NCBI GenBank assembly: GCA_900471815.1
Contig: UICE01000002.1
Span: forward strand, 124,001-188,000
Direction of reading: 5' to 3'
DNA: 64,000 nucleotides
Source of the DNA: Hyphomicrobiales bacterium
Lineage (GTDB): Bacteria; Pseudomonadota; Alphaproteobacteria; Rhizobiales; Rhizobiaceae
The stretch's first letter is position 1; each line of letters opens with the position of its first letter. The translations under genes and the position numbers were made by a program. The notes under the pieces are model-generated. The model made no database searches. It saw only the letters and a list, made by a program, of their open reading frames with translations, and was not told where the DNA came from. This document shows positions 27,476 through 35,518 of this stretch, in pieces.

Positions 27476-29584
27476 TTATGTCGCCGCCTTCACCCAAACT
27501 TTGTTGTCGTGAAACGCCGCGCCGCCATAGGGTGCTGGTGCATCGGCGCCAGTGAGCACATTGATCCCTTCGCCGCGCTCAAAGGACGAATTGGCGAAGA
27601 TTCCTTCTGAAATCACCACGCCGCGTTTTGTCAAAGGTTGAACACGCGCGTGAAGAATAACCTCACCGCGATCATTACCAATTTCCACACGGTCGCCCTC
27701 ATGAATGCCGAGCATTTCCGCATCTTCCGGATGGATCAATAATTCAGGCCTGCGTTCCTTTTGAAGGGATGTCGGCGTTTCGGCAAAAGTCGAGTTGAGA
27801 AAATTATGCGCGGGCGACGTCGCCAGACGGAACGGATGTTTCTCGTCGGCCAGCTCAATGGATTGGAAATAATCGGGCCATTGCGGCAGGGTTTGGTAAG
27901 GCCCCTGCGGTCCCATGGATTGGGGTGGCCTGTTTGGCGATAGCGTTCCCGTCCAGTCAGGCTTGAAGCGGAATTTCCCATCGGGCCAGCTGAAGCCATT
28001 CTGATAATGCGCCGTTTCAAAGTCCGGCTGCACATCGAGCCAGCGCAATTTCTTGAGCATATCAAAGCCCGGCAGATTGCTGGAATGCATCATATTATCG
28101 ATCAACGTCTTTTCGTCGAGGCCAAAGCCGGGGAGATCGCCAACGCCAAGACGATTAGCCAATTCATTGATAACAAACAGATTTGGGCGCGCTTCACCGG
28201 GTCCGTCAATCAGCTTTGGGCCAAGCACAATGTGCTGCTGGCCGCCGCCGCGATAAATATCGTCATGCTCCATGAACATCGTTGCTGGCAACACGACATC
28301 TGCCAGCTTGGCGGTGTCGGTCATGAATTGCTCATGCACAGCCATGAAAAAATCATCGCGCATCATGCCCTGTCGGACAAGACGCTGTTCCGGCGCAACA
28401 TTGGCCGGATTGGTATTTTGGACAAGCATCGCCATAACAGGCGGACCGCCATAAAGCGCGCTCGGATCGCCCGTCAGCGCAGCGCCAATACGGCTTTGAT
28501 CAATATGGCGGATGGAAGGGTCGGCAAAGGCGCGGCCTTCAATCTCCCGCTTGTCCATGCTGTAAATGCCGCCATTCGAATAAAATGCGCCGCCGCCTTC
28601 ATATTTCCACGCGCCAGTGACGGCTGGAATTGACAAGGCGGCATGCATATTGACCGAGCCATTGCGTTGCCGGGTGAAGCCAAAGCCTAACCGGAAGAAG
28701 GTCTTCTTGGTCGTTCCAACAAGTCTGGCGAATTCTTCAATTTCAGCGACTGCAAGCCCTGTGATGGCTGCCGCCCATTCGGGCCCGCGGCTTTGCAAAT
28801 GCCGCTCCAGACCTTTTGGATCATCTGTATAAGCGTTTAGATAGTCCCAATCCGCCATGCCGTCGCGGAACAGAATGTGCATGACCGCGCAGGCCAAGGC
28901 ACCATCCGTGCCGGGTTTCAGCACAAGACCAAGATCAGCCTGCCGAACTGTTGCAGTTTCATAAATATCGATGGCAACGATCTTCGCACCGCGATCCTTG
29001 CGGGCACGGACGGCATGGGTCATGACATTGACCTGCGTTGCCGCAGCGTTCGTACCCCATATAACCACGCAATCGGATTTCGCCATCTCGCGCGGATCGA
29101 CACCGGCTAGCTTCCCCGTTCCGGCATAAAATCCAGTCGTCGCGAGATTGGTGCAAATACTGTCGAATGTGTTGGTGTATTTCTTGGCGTGGCGAAGCCG
29201 GTGTACACTGTCGCGTTGGACCAGCCCCATTGTTCCAGCATAAATATAGGGCCAGATGCTTTCCGAGCCGTATTCGGTTTCAGCTTTGAGGAAGCGCTCC
29301 GCAATCAGATCAAGCGCTGCTTCCCAACTTGCCTCTTTCCAGATGCCCTCACCTTTTGCACCGCTGCGAACCAGCGGCTTCAACAGACGATCAGGATGGT
29401 GGATACGCTCGGCGTAACGGGCAACCTTGGCGCAGATCACGCCAGCCGTATAGCTGTTGTCCTTTGCACCGCGCACACGTCCAATCATGCCTGAATCGAG
29501 TATCTCGATATCAAGAGCGCAGGTTGACGGGCAATCATGAGGGCATGCGGAATGCCCTGTACGAAGAAGGACTGGTTTGTTCAT
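27476..29584 (-). CDS. molybdopterin-dependent oxidoreductase with N-terminal 4Fe-4S domain
   Basis: A 702-residue member of the DMSO-reductase superfamily. The N-terminal C-xxx-C-xxx-C motif (CPHDCPSTC) plus a later cysteine (GVICAK) binds a [4Fe-4S] cluster. The molybdopterin guanine dinucleotide domains follow, including VVIWGTNAAATQVN, and the C-terminal MGD-binding domain is near DRVEIGNDRGEV. There is no twin-arginine signal, so it should be cytoplasmic. No electron-transfer subunit lies beside it. ATG 29584 (MNKPVLLRTGHSA) is preferred; upstream in-frame starts add an unlike head. The substrate is unknown. Transcripts continue from the EamA gene upstream. Confidence 0.88.
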   Translation of the reverse strand: MNKPVLLRTGHSACPHDCPSTCALDIEILDSGMIGRVRGAKDNSYTAGVICAKVARYAERIHHPDRLLKPLVRSGAKGEGIWKEASWEAALDLIAERFLKAETEYGSESIWPYIYAGTMGLVQRDSVHRLRHAKKYTNTFDSICTNLATTGFYAGTGKLAGVDPREMAKSDCVVIWGTNAAATQVNVMTHAVRARKDRGAKIVAIDIYETATVRQADLGLVLKPGTDGALACAVMHILFRDGMADWDYLNAYTDDPKGLERHLQSRGPEWAAAITGLAVAEIEEFARLVGTTKKTFFRLGFGFTRQRNGSVNMHAALSIPAVTGAWKYEGGGAFYSNGGIYSMDKREIEGRAFADPSIRHIDQSRIGAALTGDPSALYGGPPVMAMLVQNTNPANVAPEQRLVRQGMMRDDFFMAVHEQFMTDTAKLADVVLPATMFMEHDDIYRGGGQQHIVLGPKLIDGPGEARPNLFVINELANRLGVGDLPGFGLDEKTLIDNMMHSSNLPGFDMLKKLRWLDVQPDFETAHYQNGFSWPDGKFRFKPDWTGTLSPNRPPQSMGPQGPYQTLPQWPDYFQSIELADEKHPFRLATSPAHNFLNSTFAETPTSLQKERRPELLIHPEDAEMLGIHEGDRVEIGNDRGEVILHARVQPLTKRGVVISEGIFANSSFERGEGINVLTGADAPAPYGGAAFHDNKVWVKAAT

Positions 29585-29677
29585 AGCCCTAGGCATAGCG
29601 CAAAAATTCAACGACAGAAATGCAGCTTTTTGTCTTGGTGACAAACTTGCAATCACGGTGCGCGGATTTGGTGTAAA

Positions 29678-30520
29678 TCAGGCGATCCGCATTACGGCGG
29701 CACCCGCAGCGATGAACGCCACTGCGGCGAGACGCTTGGAGCCAATTCGCTCTTTCAGGATAAATGCGGAGATGGCGACTGCGAAGAGAATCGAGGTTTC
29801 CCGCAATGCCGCCACCGCAGCAACCGGCGCCATGGTCATTGCCCAAAGAGCGAGACCGTAGGAGCCGAGTGTACCGACACCGCCGATTGTTGCCAGGCGG
29901 GTACGTTTGACAAAATGCGGCCAGAGCTCGCCGCGTCGCATGATAAGTGTCCACACCAGAAGCGGCACGGCGTTGAGCACGAACACCCACATTGTATAGG
30001 CTGCAGGCGCACCGGAATGGCGTACGCCCAAGCCATCAATCAACGTATAGGACGCAATAACGACTGCGTTGACCAAGGCGAGAATAGTTGTGGTGCGATT
30101 TGCCCCTACGCGGCGGCGCGACTCTAATGCGAGCGCAAGAACACCGGCGCAAATCAGGGCTATTCCTATCCATTTTTGCAAGGAAAGAACTTCCCCAACC
30201 AAAGGTCCGCTGGCAAGTGCAACGATCAAGGGAGCGGTGCCACGCATGATAGGATAGGCCTGGCTCATATCACCGCTGCGATAGGCAGCGGCAACCAGCG
30301 CAAGATAAATAACCTGTGCAACGCCTGACGCCGCCAAAAATGGCCAGCTTTCCGGTGCGGGGGCAGGCAAAAACGGCAGGCAGACAGCTGCTATCAATCC
30401 TGCCGAGGTGACAACCACGACTGTATTGAGAAATTTGTCGCCCTCGGATTTGACGACAGCATTCCAGCTTGCATGCATGAGCGCTGCAAAAAGCACAACG
30501 AGGACTACGGTTCCGGACAT
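29678..30520 (-). CDS. EamA/DMT-family membrane transporter
   Basis: A 280-residue protein with about ten membrane helices in two EamA repeats; the first begins LFAALMHASWNAVVKSEGD and the second near residue 147. MSQAYPIMRGTAPLIVALASG near residue 85 is typical of the family. The substrate is unknown. It lies 93 bp upstream of the molybdopterin oxidoreductase on the same strand and may be co-transcribed. It is divergent from rlmJ, with 143 bp between them. Confidence 0.9.
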   Translation of the reverse strand: MSGTVVLVVLFAALMHASWNAVVKSEGDKFLNTVVVVTSAGLIAAVCLPFLPAPAPESWPFLAASGVAQVIYLALVAAAYRSGDMSQAYPIMRGTAPLIVALASGPLVGEVLSLQKWIGIALICAGVLALALESRRRVGANRTTTILALVNAVVIASYTLIDGLGVRHSGAPAAYTMWVFVLNAVPLLVWTLIMRRGELWPHFVKRTRLATIGGVGTLGSYGLALWAMTMAPVAAVAALRETSILFAVAISAFILKERIGSKRLAAVAFIAAGAAVMRIA

Positions 30521-30663
30521 TTATATATTTACCTGCCGTATGCCGCATGATGGAGCACACGTTTCTGCTCTATGACAGAAATGCATACAGCAGCAAGTTG
30601 GATAATCTGATCTTTAACATCAACCATCTTGCGAGAGTGCGAACATCATGAAACAAGCGGCGC

Positions 30664-31524
30664 ATGAACTATCGTCACGCCTATCATGCCGGCAATTTCG
30701 CCGATGTGGTCAAACACATCATCCTGACGCGGATTGTCCTTTATCTGCAACGCAAGGAACAGGCGTTTCGTGTGATGGACACCCATGCGGGCATTGGCCG
30801 ATATGATTTGAAGGGCACGGAAGCTGGCAAGACCGGCGAATGGGTAAACGGTGTCGGGCGGCTTATGGGAGCCAAGCTCGATCCACAGGTAGCCGAATTG
30901 CTGGCGCCCTATCTTGATATTATCCGCGCCGAGAATGTCGATGGCCAGATGCGTCATTATCCCGGCAGTCCGCTTATTGTACGGCATTTGCTGCGCAAAC
31001 AGGACAGGCTTTCAGCACTGGAGCTGCACCCTCAGGATGCAAAACTGCTGGCAGAGGTTTTTGAAGGCGATTTTCAAACCCGTGTCACCGAGCTTGATGG
31101 CTGGCTGGCGCTTGGAGCCCATCTTCCGCCCAAGGAAAAGCGAGGATTGGTGCTGATCGACCCTCCCTTCGAGGTTGGCGGCGAATTCGACCGCCTGGTT
31201 GAGGGTCTGGCGCGGGCGCATAAGCGCTTTTCGGGCGGCACATTTGCATTGTGGTATCCTGTAAAAGATATCCAGCAGCTGCGACGCTTTACGGACATGC
31301 TGGCGGATACTGGTATTCCCAAGATATTGCGAACCGAGCTGATGATTCGAGCACCGTCAGCAGAACCGCGACTCGACGGAACGGGGATGATCATCGTCAA
31401 TCCGCCCTTTACACTGGAAGCCGAGTTGCAAACCATCCTTCCGGCGATGTCAAAAATCCTCAGTGATGAACCGAATGCGGGGTTCAGGGTCGATTGGATA
31501 AGGGGTGAGCAAGTTGACGCTTGA
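30664..31524 (+). CDS. rlmJ: 23S rRNA (adenine2030-N6)-methyltransferase
   Basis: RlmJ methylates A2030 of 23S rRNA using SAM. The family-defining N-terminus MNYRHAYHAGNFADVVKHIIL contains an HxxxFAD segment unique to RlmJ. DTHAGIGRYDL (SAM binding) follows, and the catalytic LVLIDPPFE motif is near residue 160. The 286-residue length matches the family. The following secreted-protein gene begins 58 bp downstream on the same strand. Confidence 0.95.
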   Translation: MNYRHAYHAGNFADVVKHIILTRIVLYLQRKEQAFRVMDTHAGIGRYDLKGTEAGKTGEWVNGVGRLMGAKLDPQVAELLAPYLDIIRAENVDGQMRHYPGSPLIVRHLLRKQDRLSALELHPQDAKLLAEVFEGDFQTRVTELDGWLALGAHLPPKEKRGLVLIDPPFEVGGEFDRLVEGLARAHKRFSGGTFALWYPVKDIQQLRRFTDMLADTGIPKILRTELMIRAPSAEPRLDGTGMIIVNPPFTLEAELQTILPAMSKILSDEPNAGFRVDWIRGEQVDA

Positions 31525-31582
31525 CCTGACGCTATCCCTGGTTGAAATTGCACACATAAAATATGTCCCGGAGAATATATCC

Positions 31583-32029
31583 ATGTCACGCTTCTCGTCA
31601 TTGATTGCTGCAAGCTTCGCCGTTGGTGTTGCCCTGTCATCTGCCGCCCCTGCCTTGGCCGCAGATTACGTCGAAGGCCCGGCTCAAAGCTATGACGAGA
31701 CCTGCGGACAGGCCCGCGTGCTTAACCGCATCGTCAACAAATTTTCTTATCAGGTAAGGCATGTTCCAAACCTGCCGCAGGTTGGTATCGACAATTTTAC
31801 CGATGTGCAGCAGACACGCCACGAACCCAGTGCTGATCCTGAAATGGATGCAGTTGAACGGCATTATTGCCGCGCTACGGCTCATCTTTCCGACGGAAGC
31901 CAGCAGCCTGTCTGGTATCTCGTGGAGCACGGTCAAGGGTTTGTCGGTGTTGGAGACAACGTCGAATTCTGTCTTGCCGGTTTTGATCGCTGGCATGTTT
32001 ATAGCGGAAGCTGCCGCACACTGCGCTGA
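31583..32029 (+). CDS. secreted protein of unknown function with four cysteines
   Basis: A 148-residue protein with a clear Sec signal (MSRFSSLIAASFAVGVALSS, cleavage after ALA near residue 27, mature ADYVEGP). The mature part has exactly four cysteines (DETCGQA, RHYCRAT, EFCLAG, GSCRTLR), which suggests two disulfides in the periplasm. GGAG upstream supports ATG 31583 rather than the longer frame at 31505, which overlaps rlmJ. I cannot name a family. It sits 13 bp before the exported RNase T2 gene, so the two may be co-expressed. Confidence 0.78.
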   Translation: MSRFSSLIAASFAVGVALSSAAPALAADYVEGPAQSYDETCGQARVLNRIVNKFSYQVRHVPNLPQVGIDNFTDVQQTRHEPSADPEMDAVERHYCRATAHLSDGSQQPVWYLVEHGQGFVGVGDNVEFCLAGFDRWHVYSGSCRTLR

Positions 32030-32042
32030 TTGAATTCAGCTG

Positions 32043-32789
32043 ATGCCAGCTGGAAAGATTGCCCGCTATCTTCTGTTTGCGGCGCTGATCGGCATCAGTA
32101 TTCTGACCTATTTGCGAGAACAGGACGTTCCGGCACCTCGCCCTACAACGCAGGATAGGGAGAATGTGCCAGCCAGCCAGCTGCCCGAACAGCCTTCGGG
32201 CGAGAAATTGGCGACGGGAAGCGGATTTGATTTTTATGTTCTCGCGCTCTCCTGGTCTCCAAGCTATTGCGCGGCAGAAGGCGACCGCGCTAATGGGCAG
32301 CAATGCGCCTCCGGCAGACCTTATGGTTTTGTGGTTCACGGACTTTGGCCGCAATATGAACAGGGGTTTCCGCAGGATTGCGATACCTCGCAACCTCGCA
32401 ATGTACCTTTTGCCCAAGCCAAGCAGCTCTCCGATATAATGCCTTCGACAGGCCTCGTCACTTATCAGTGGCGCAAGCACGGCTCTTGCAGCGGTCTGAC
32501 GCAACGCGATTATTTTGCAACGATGCGTCAGGCAATGCAGCGGGTTTCCATTCCCTCCGCATATCGCCAACCAAGCCAGCGCAGCCCGATTAACCCGCTA
32601 GTGCTTGAACAGGCTTTCACAGCCGCCAATCCGGGTATGCAGAAAGATGGCATAGCAGTGACCTGCGATCGTGATTATTTGCGGGAGGTGCGCATCTGCC
32701 TGACAAGGGATCTGAATTTCCGTTCCTGCCCGCAGGTCGATAGGTCCTCGTGCCGTAGACGCGCTGTTGATATGCCGGGAGCGTTTTAG
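32043..32789 (+). CDS. periplasmic ribonuclease T2
   Basis: A 248-residue RNase T2 (RNase I type) with a membrane-spanning N-terminal segment (residues 6-23), either an uncleaved anchor or a signal. Both catalytic blocks are present: CAS1 VVHGLWPQ with H99 and CAS2 WRKHGSC with K145-H146. Eight or more cysteines fit the family's disulfide pattern. The enzyme cleaves RNA non-specifically through 2',3'-cyclic phosphates, in the periplasm or at the cell surface. It follows the four-cysteine secreted protein by 13 bp. Confidence 0.93.
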   Translation: MPAGKIARYLLFAALIGISILTYLREQDVPAPRPTTQDRENVPASQLPEQPSGEKLATGSGFDFYVLALSWSPSYCAAEGDRANGQQCASGRPYGFVVHGLWPQYEQGFPQDCDTSQPRNVPFAQAKQLSDIMPSTGLVTYQWRKHGSCSGLTQRDYFATMRQAMQRVSIPSAYRQPSQRSPINPLVLEQAFTAANPGMQKDGIAVTCDRDYLREVRICLTRDLNFRSCPQVDRSSCRRRAVDMPGAF

Positions 32790-32810
32790 CTTGCACTAAT
32801 GTTCTTGCAT

Positions 32811-32828
32811 GGTTCGCCCTTCGACAAG
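32811..32828 (+). repeat. isolated arm of the palindromic repeat at 41021-41150
   Basis: The 18 bases GGTTCGCCCTTCGACAAG match exactly the reverse complement of the right arm at 41133-41150. No partner arm lies nearby, so this is likely a truncated copy. It is located 22 bp after the RNase T2 gene. Confidence 0.6.
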
Positions 32829-32946
32829 GTATGTTTTGAAAAGAAAACACGCTTGCCGTCTTGCAACTCACTTTATCAATGCGCGCTTTTCATAATCCCA
32901 CACGAAGTTTACCGTTTCACATCGAGTCGCAAAATCGGAGTTCATC

Positions 32947-33543
32947 GTGACTAAAGTTCTTTATTCACCCGCATCGCCCTATAGTACCAAGGTGCGTATG
33001 GCGGCGCATTATGCGGATATTCCGCTTGAAGCCGTTCTCGTTGACAGCAATGCGCAGCCGCCGGAATTGGTCAATGCCAATCCGCTTGGTAAAATTCCAA
33101 CCCTGATCCTCGATGATGGCAAGGCGATTTTCGATAGCCGCGTCATTACGCAATATCTCAATCGCCTTTCCGGCAACAAGCTCTTTCCGCGCAACGCGGA
33201 AAAACGCCTTGAGGCAGAGCAGCTTGAGTCTATCGCCGATGGACTTTGTGATGTTTTGCTGGCGCATGTTTATGAGCGCCGTTTCCGCCCAGAAGAAAAA
33301 ATCCATGAACCCTGGCTGGATCGCCAATGGGTCAAGGCAGTGCGCGTGCTTGATGTTTTGAACGCGGCACCTCCCCGTCTTGGCAAGAAACTGCATGGCG
33401 GCCATATCGCGTTGGCGGCAGCCCTCGCCTATGCAAGCTTGCGGTTCGAAGGCAAATGGGAAAAGGGGCGCTCTAAACTGACACGCTGGCAAAAGCGGTT
33501 CGAGGAATTGCATCCCGAACTGGCGGCATTGTTGCCGAAGTAA
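32947..33543 (+). CDS. glutathione S-transferase family protein
   Basis: A 198-residue GST. The N-terminal thioredoxin-like domain begins TKVLYSPASPYSTKVRMAAHY. The cis-proline block is NPLGKIPTLIL, the glutathione-contact segment is IFDSRVITQYL, and an all-helical C-terminal domain follows. The start is GTG at 32947 with GGAG upstream. The substrate is unknown; stress or xenobiotic conjugation is the family role. It is one of three GST paralogues within 15 kb. It is followed by a strong terminator. Confidence 0.9.
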   Translation: MTKVLYSPASPYSTKVRMAAHYADIPLEAVLVDSNAQPPELVNANPLGKIPTLILDDGKAIFDSRVITQYLNRLSGNKLFPRNAEKRLEAEQLESIADGLCDVLLAHVYERRFRPEEKIHEPWLDRQWVKAVRVLDVLNAAPPRLGKKLHGGHIALAAALAYASLRFEGKWEKGRSKLTRWQKRFEELHPELAALLPK

Positions 33544-33560
33544 TTCTGCGGAAGGCCTGA

Positions 33561-33604
33561 AACGAAAAAAGCCGGACAGTCTCCTGTCCGGCTTTTTTTC
33601 GTTA
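33561..33604. terminator. bidirectional terminator between GST gene and omp25-like gene
   Basis: A long near-perfect palindrome (AACGAAAAAAGCCGGACAG to CTGTCCGGCTTTTTTTCGTT) with a 4-nt loop and T runs on both strands. It terminates two convergent genes. Confidence 0.92.
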
Positions 33605-33617
33605 AATCACCCTGGTA

Positions 33618-34262
33618 TTAGAACTTGTAGCCAACACCCAGACGAATTTCATTCGTTGTGATCTTGTTCGATACATCGTCGATACCACCGAGATCGTAGT
33701 TCTTCTTGCCGAAATCGGTGTAACGATATTCAGCACGGCCAACGATATTTTCGGTGATTTTGGCTTCTGCACCAACACCGGCTGTCCAGCCGATATGTGT
33801 CTTGGAATCGCTGCCATCAGGACCGCTAAGCTTGCCTTCAGTCATGGCAACACCGCCTGTACCGTAAAGCAGGACCGGATCAAGAGCGACACCGGCGCGG
33901 GCACGTACTGAACCCTCTACGCCCTGCTTGGCTCTATAACCAAAACTGCGTTCCTTGGCACCGGAGTAACCAACGTCGCCTTCAACACCGTAAACAAACT
34001 GGCCATTCTGAAGGTTGTAACCGCCGTAAACGCCGCCCTTCATGCCATCGGCATCAAGCTTGCCTTCGGATGTCTTGTTCTTGTTCCAGCCATAGCCGCC
34101 ATAAGCACCGACGTAAGCACCATCCCAGCCGCCAACTGGCTGTTCAAACGGTGCAGCCTCAGGAGCTGGCGCCTGTTCGACGATAGCATCAGCAGCGAGA
34201 ACCGGGGCGGAGAGCGTAAGCACAGCCGCCGAAGCGAGGATCATTGTTTTAAGAGTGCGCAT
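33618..34262 (-). CDS. outer-membrane protein of the Omp25/Omp31 family
   Basis: A 214-residue eight-stranded beta-barrel protein. The signal peptide (MRTLKTMILASAAVLTLSAP) is cleaved after VLA, giving mature ADAIVEQ. The family's repeated strands are visible: GAYVGAYGGYGWNK, GGVYGGYNLQNGQFVYGVEGDVGYS, VEGSVRARAGVALDP, HIGWTAGVGAEAKITENIVGRAEYRYTDFGKKNYDLG, and terminal GVGYKF ending in phenylalanine. It resembles Brucella Omp25 but, from memory, differs at many positions, so ortholog versus paralog is open. An AGGAG site precedes the ATG. The family contributes to envelope stability and, in Brucella, host interaction. Confidence 0.9.
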   Translation of the reverse strand: MRTLKTMILASAAVLTLSAPVLAADAIVEQAPAPEAAPFEQPVGGWDGAYVGAYGGYGWNKNKTSEGKLDADGMKGGVYGGYNLQNGQFVYGVEGDVGYSGAKERSFGYRAKQGVEGSVRARAGVALDPVLLYGTGGVAMTEGKLSGPDGSDSKTHIGWTAGVGAEAKITENIVGRAEYRYTDFGKKNYDLGGIDDVSNKITTNEIRLGVGYKF

Positions 34263-34750
34263 CGCAATCTCCTTTTTAAACTCTATTTACACGCAGCGGG
34301 CCTTTGGTCGGGGGGAAACCAAAATTACGTCCGCTTGACGAGAATGACATTCGCTCTTCAATGTGGCGGGACTCGTGCCGGACTGTGAAAAGAAACTGTC
34401 AGGAAAATGGCCGAAATGCGATGTGGTTTTTCAGCAACAATTAGAATTTCCCTGCAAATTCAATCATTTATAAATAAGCTTACAAAATAGAAATCGCACA
34501 CTATTTGAATCAAATTTCATTCAAAGTCATACAATATTGCCGGTCAATATAGTATACTTAACGCTTGCTTAAGATTTACATTGGACTTGGCGATAATGAT
34601 GATTTTCTGTCTCTATCAGAGTTTTCCGTGTTTGATTTCCAATCCGCGTTAAAGTTCGACTAGAACTGTTCATTGCCGACGTTAGCCCCTCGCGCTTTAT
34701 CGGGCTCATGCCTATATTTAGCGTTGAATCACCCCATGAAGGAGAAAACT
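34263..34750. other. 488-bp AT-rich regulatory region upstream of the omp25-like gene
   Basis: It separates the divergent omp25-like and SDR genes. Notably AT-rich from 34430 to 34580. It contains two short palindromes (ATATTG-N5-CAATAT at 34534-34550, CTTAA-N7-TTAAG at 34557-34573). No gene is supported; an open frame on the minus strand (34569-34961) lies mostly inside the SDR gene. Confidence 0.55.
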
Positions 34751-35518
34751 GTGACGCTTGATCGACCGATTGCCCTTGTAACTGGTGGTGCCAAGCGCAT
34801 CGGCAAGGCAATTGTTGAAGATTTGGCCGGTCACGGGTTTGCTGTTGCAATTCACAGCAACCATTCGCGCGCTGAGGGTGAGGCCCTACTTGCCGCAATC
34901 GAGAGCAAAGGCGGCAAGGGTTGCGTTGTTGAAGCTGACCTAACTGATAGCGACGCAACAAGGCGGCTTGTTTCCCAGGTGCAACACGAGCTTGGGCCGG
35001 TACAGCTTCTGGTCAACAACGCTTCGGTTTTTCAGGAAGACGCAATTGGCAATCTCGCCGATGATGTTGTTTGGAACAACCACTTTGCGGTGCATGTGAA
35101 GGCGCCGGTGCTGCTTGCGGACGCCGTTGCCTCATTGCTGCCCGATGGACAAGATGGGCTGATTGTTAATATTATTGACCAGCGCGTCTGGAAACTGACC
35201 CCAAAATTCCTGTCATATACTTTGTCGAAGAGCGCCCTGTGGACTGCTACCCAAACGCTGGCGCAGGCATTGGCTCCCCGTCTTCGCGTCAATGCGATTG
35301 GACCTGGACCGACCATGCCGAGCGACCGACAGGACCAGCATGATTTCAATCAACAAGTCAGCAGCCTCCTTTTGGAGCGAGGCCCGGACCTTTCAGAATT
35401 TGGCCGTACAATTCGTTATCTTTGGGAGACACGCTCCATTACGGGGCAAATGATCGCCCTTGATGGCGGACAGCACCTGGCCTGGAAAACCGCCGATGCG
35501 ACGGGAATCGCAGAATGA
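34751..35518 (+). CDS. short-chain dehydrogenase/reductase, FolM/pteridine-reductase-like
   Basis: A 255-residue SDR. The cofactor motif [11 protein letters not shown] replaces the usual TGxxxGIG and, with its arginine, points to NADPH and to the pteridine/dihydromonapterin reductase subgroup (FolM, PTR1). The core motifs are NNAS and YTLSKSA (catalytic Y and K), ending in a [12 protein letters not shown] tail. GTG 34751 is chosen because GGAG lies 6 nt upstream; ATG 34736 is an alternative. Its stop overlaps the uvrC start (ATGA). Confidence 0.87.
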   Translation: MTLDRPIALVTGGAKRIGKAIVEDLAGHGFAVAIHSNHSRAEGEALLAAIESKGGKGCVVEADLTDSDATRRLVSQVQHELGPVQLLVNNASVFQEDAIGNLADDVVWNNHFAVHVKAPVLLADAVASLLPDGQDGLIVNIIDQRVWKLTPKFLSYTLSKSALWTATQTLAQALAPRLRVNAIGPGPTMPSDRQDQHDFNQQVSSLLLERGPDLSEFGRTIRYLWETRSITGQMIALDGGQHLAWKTADATGIAE

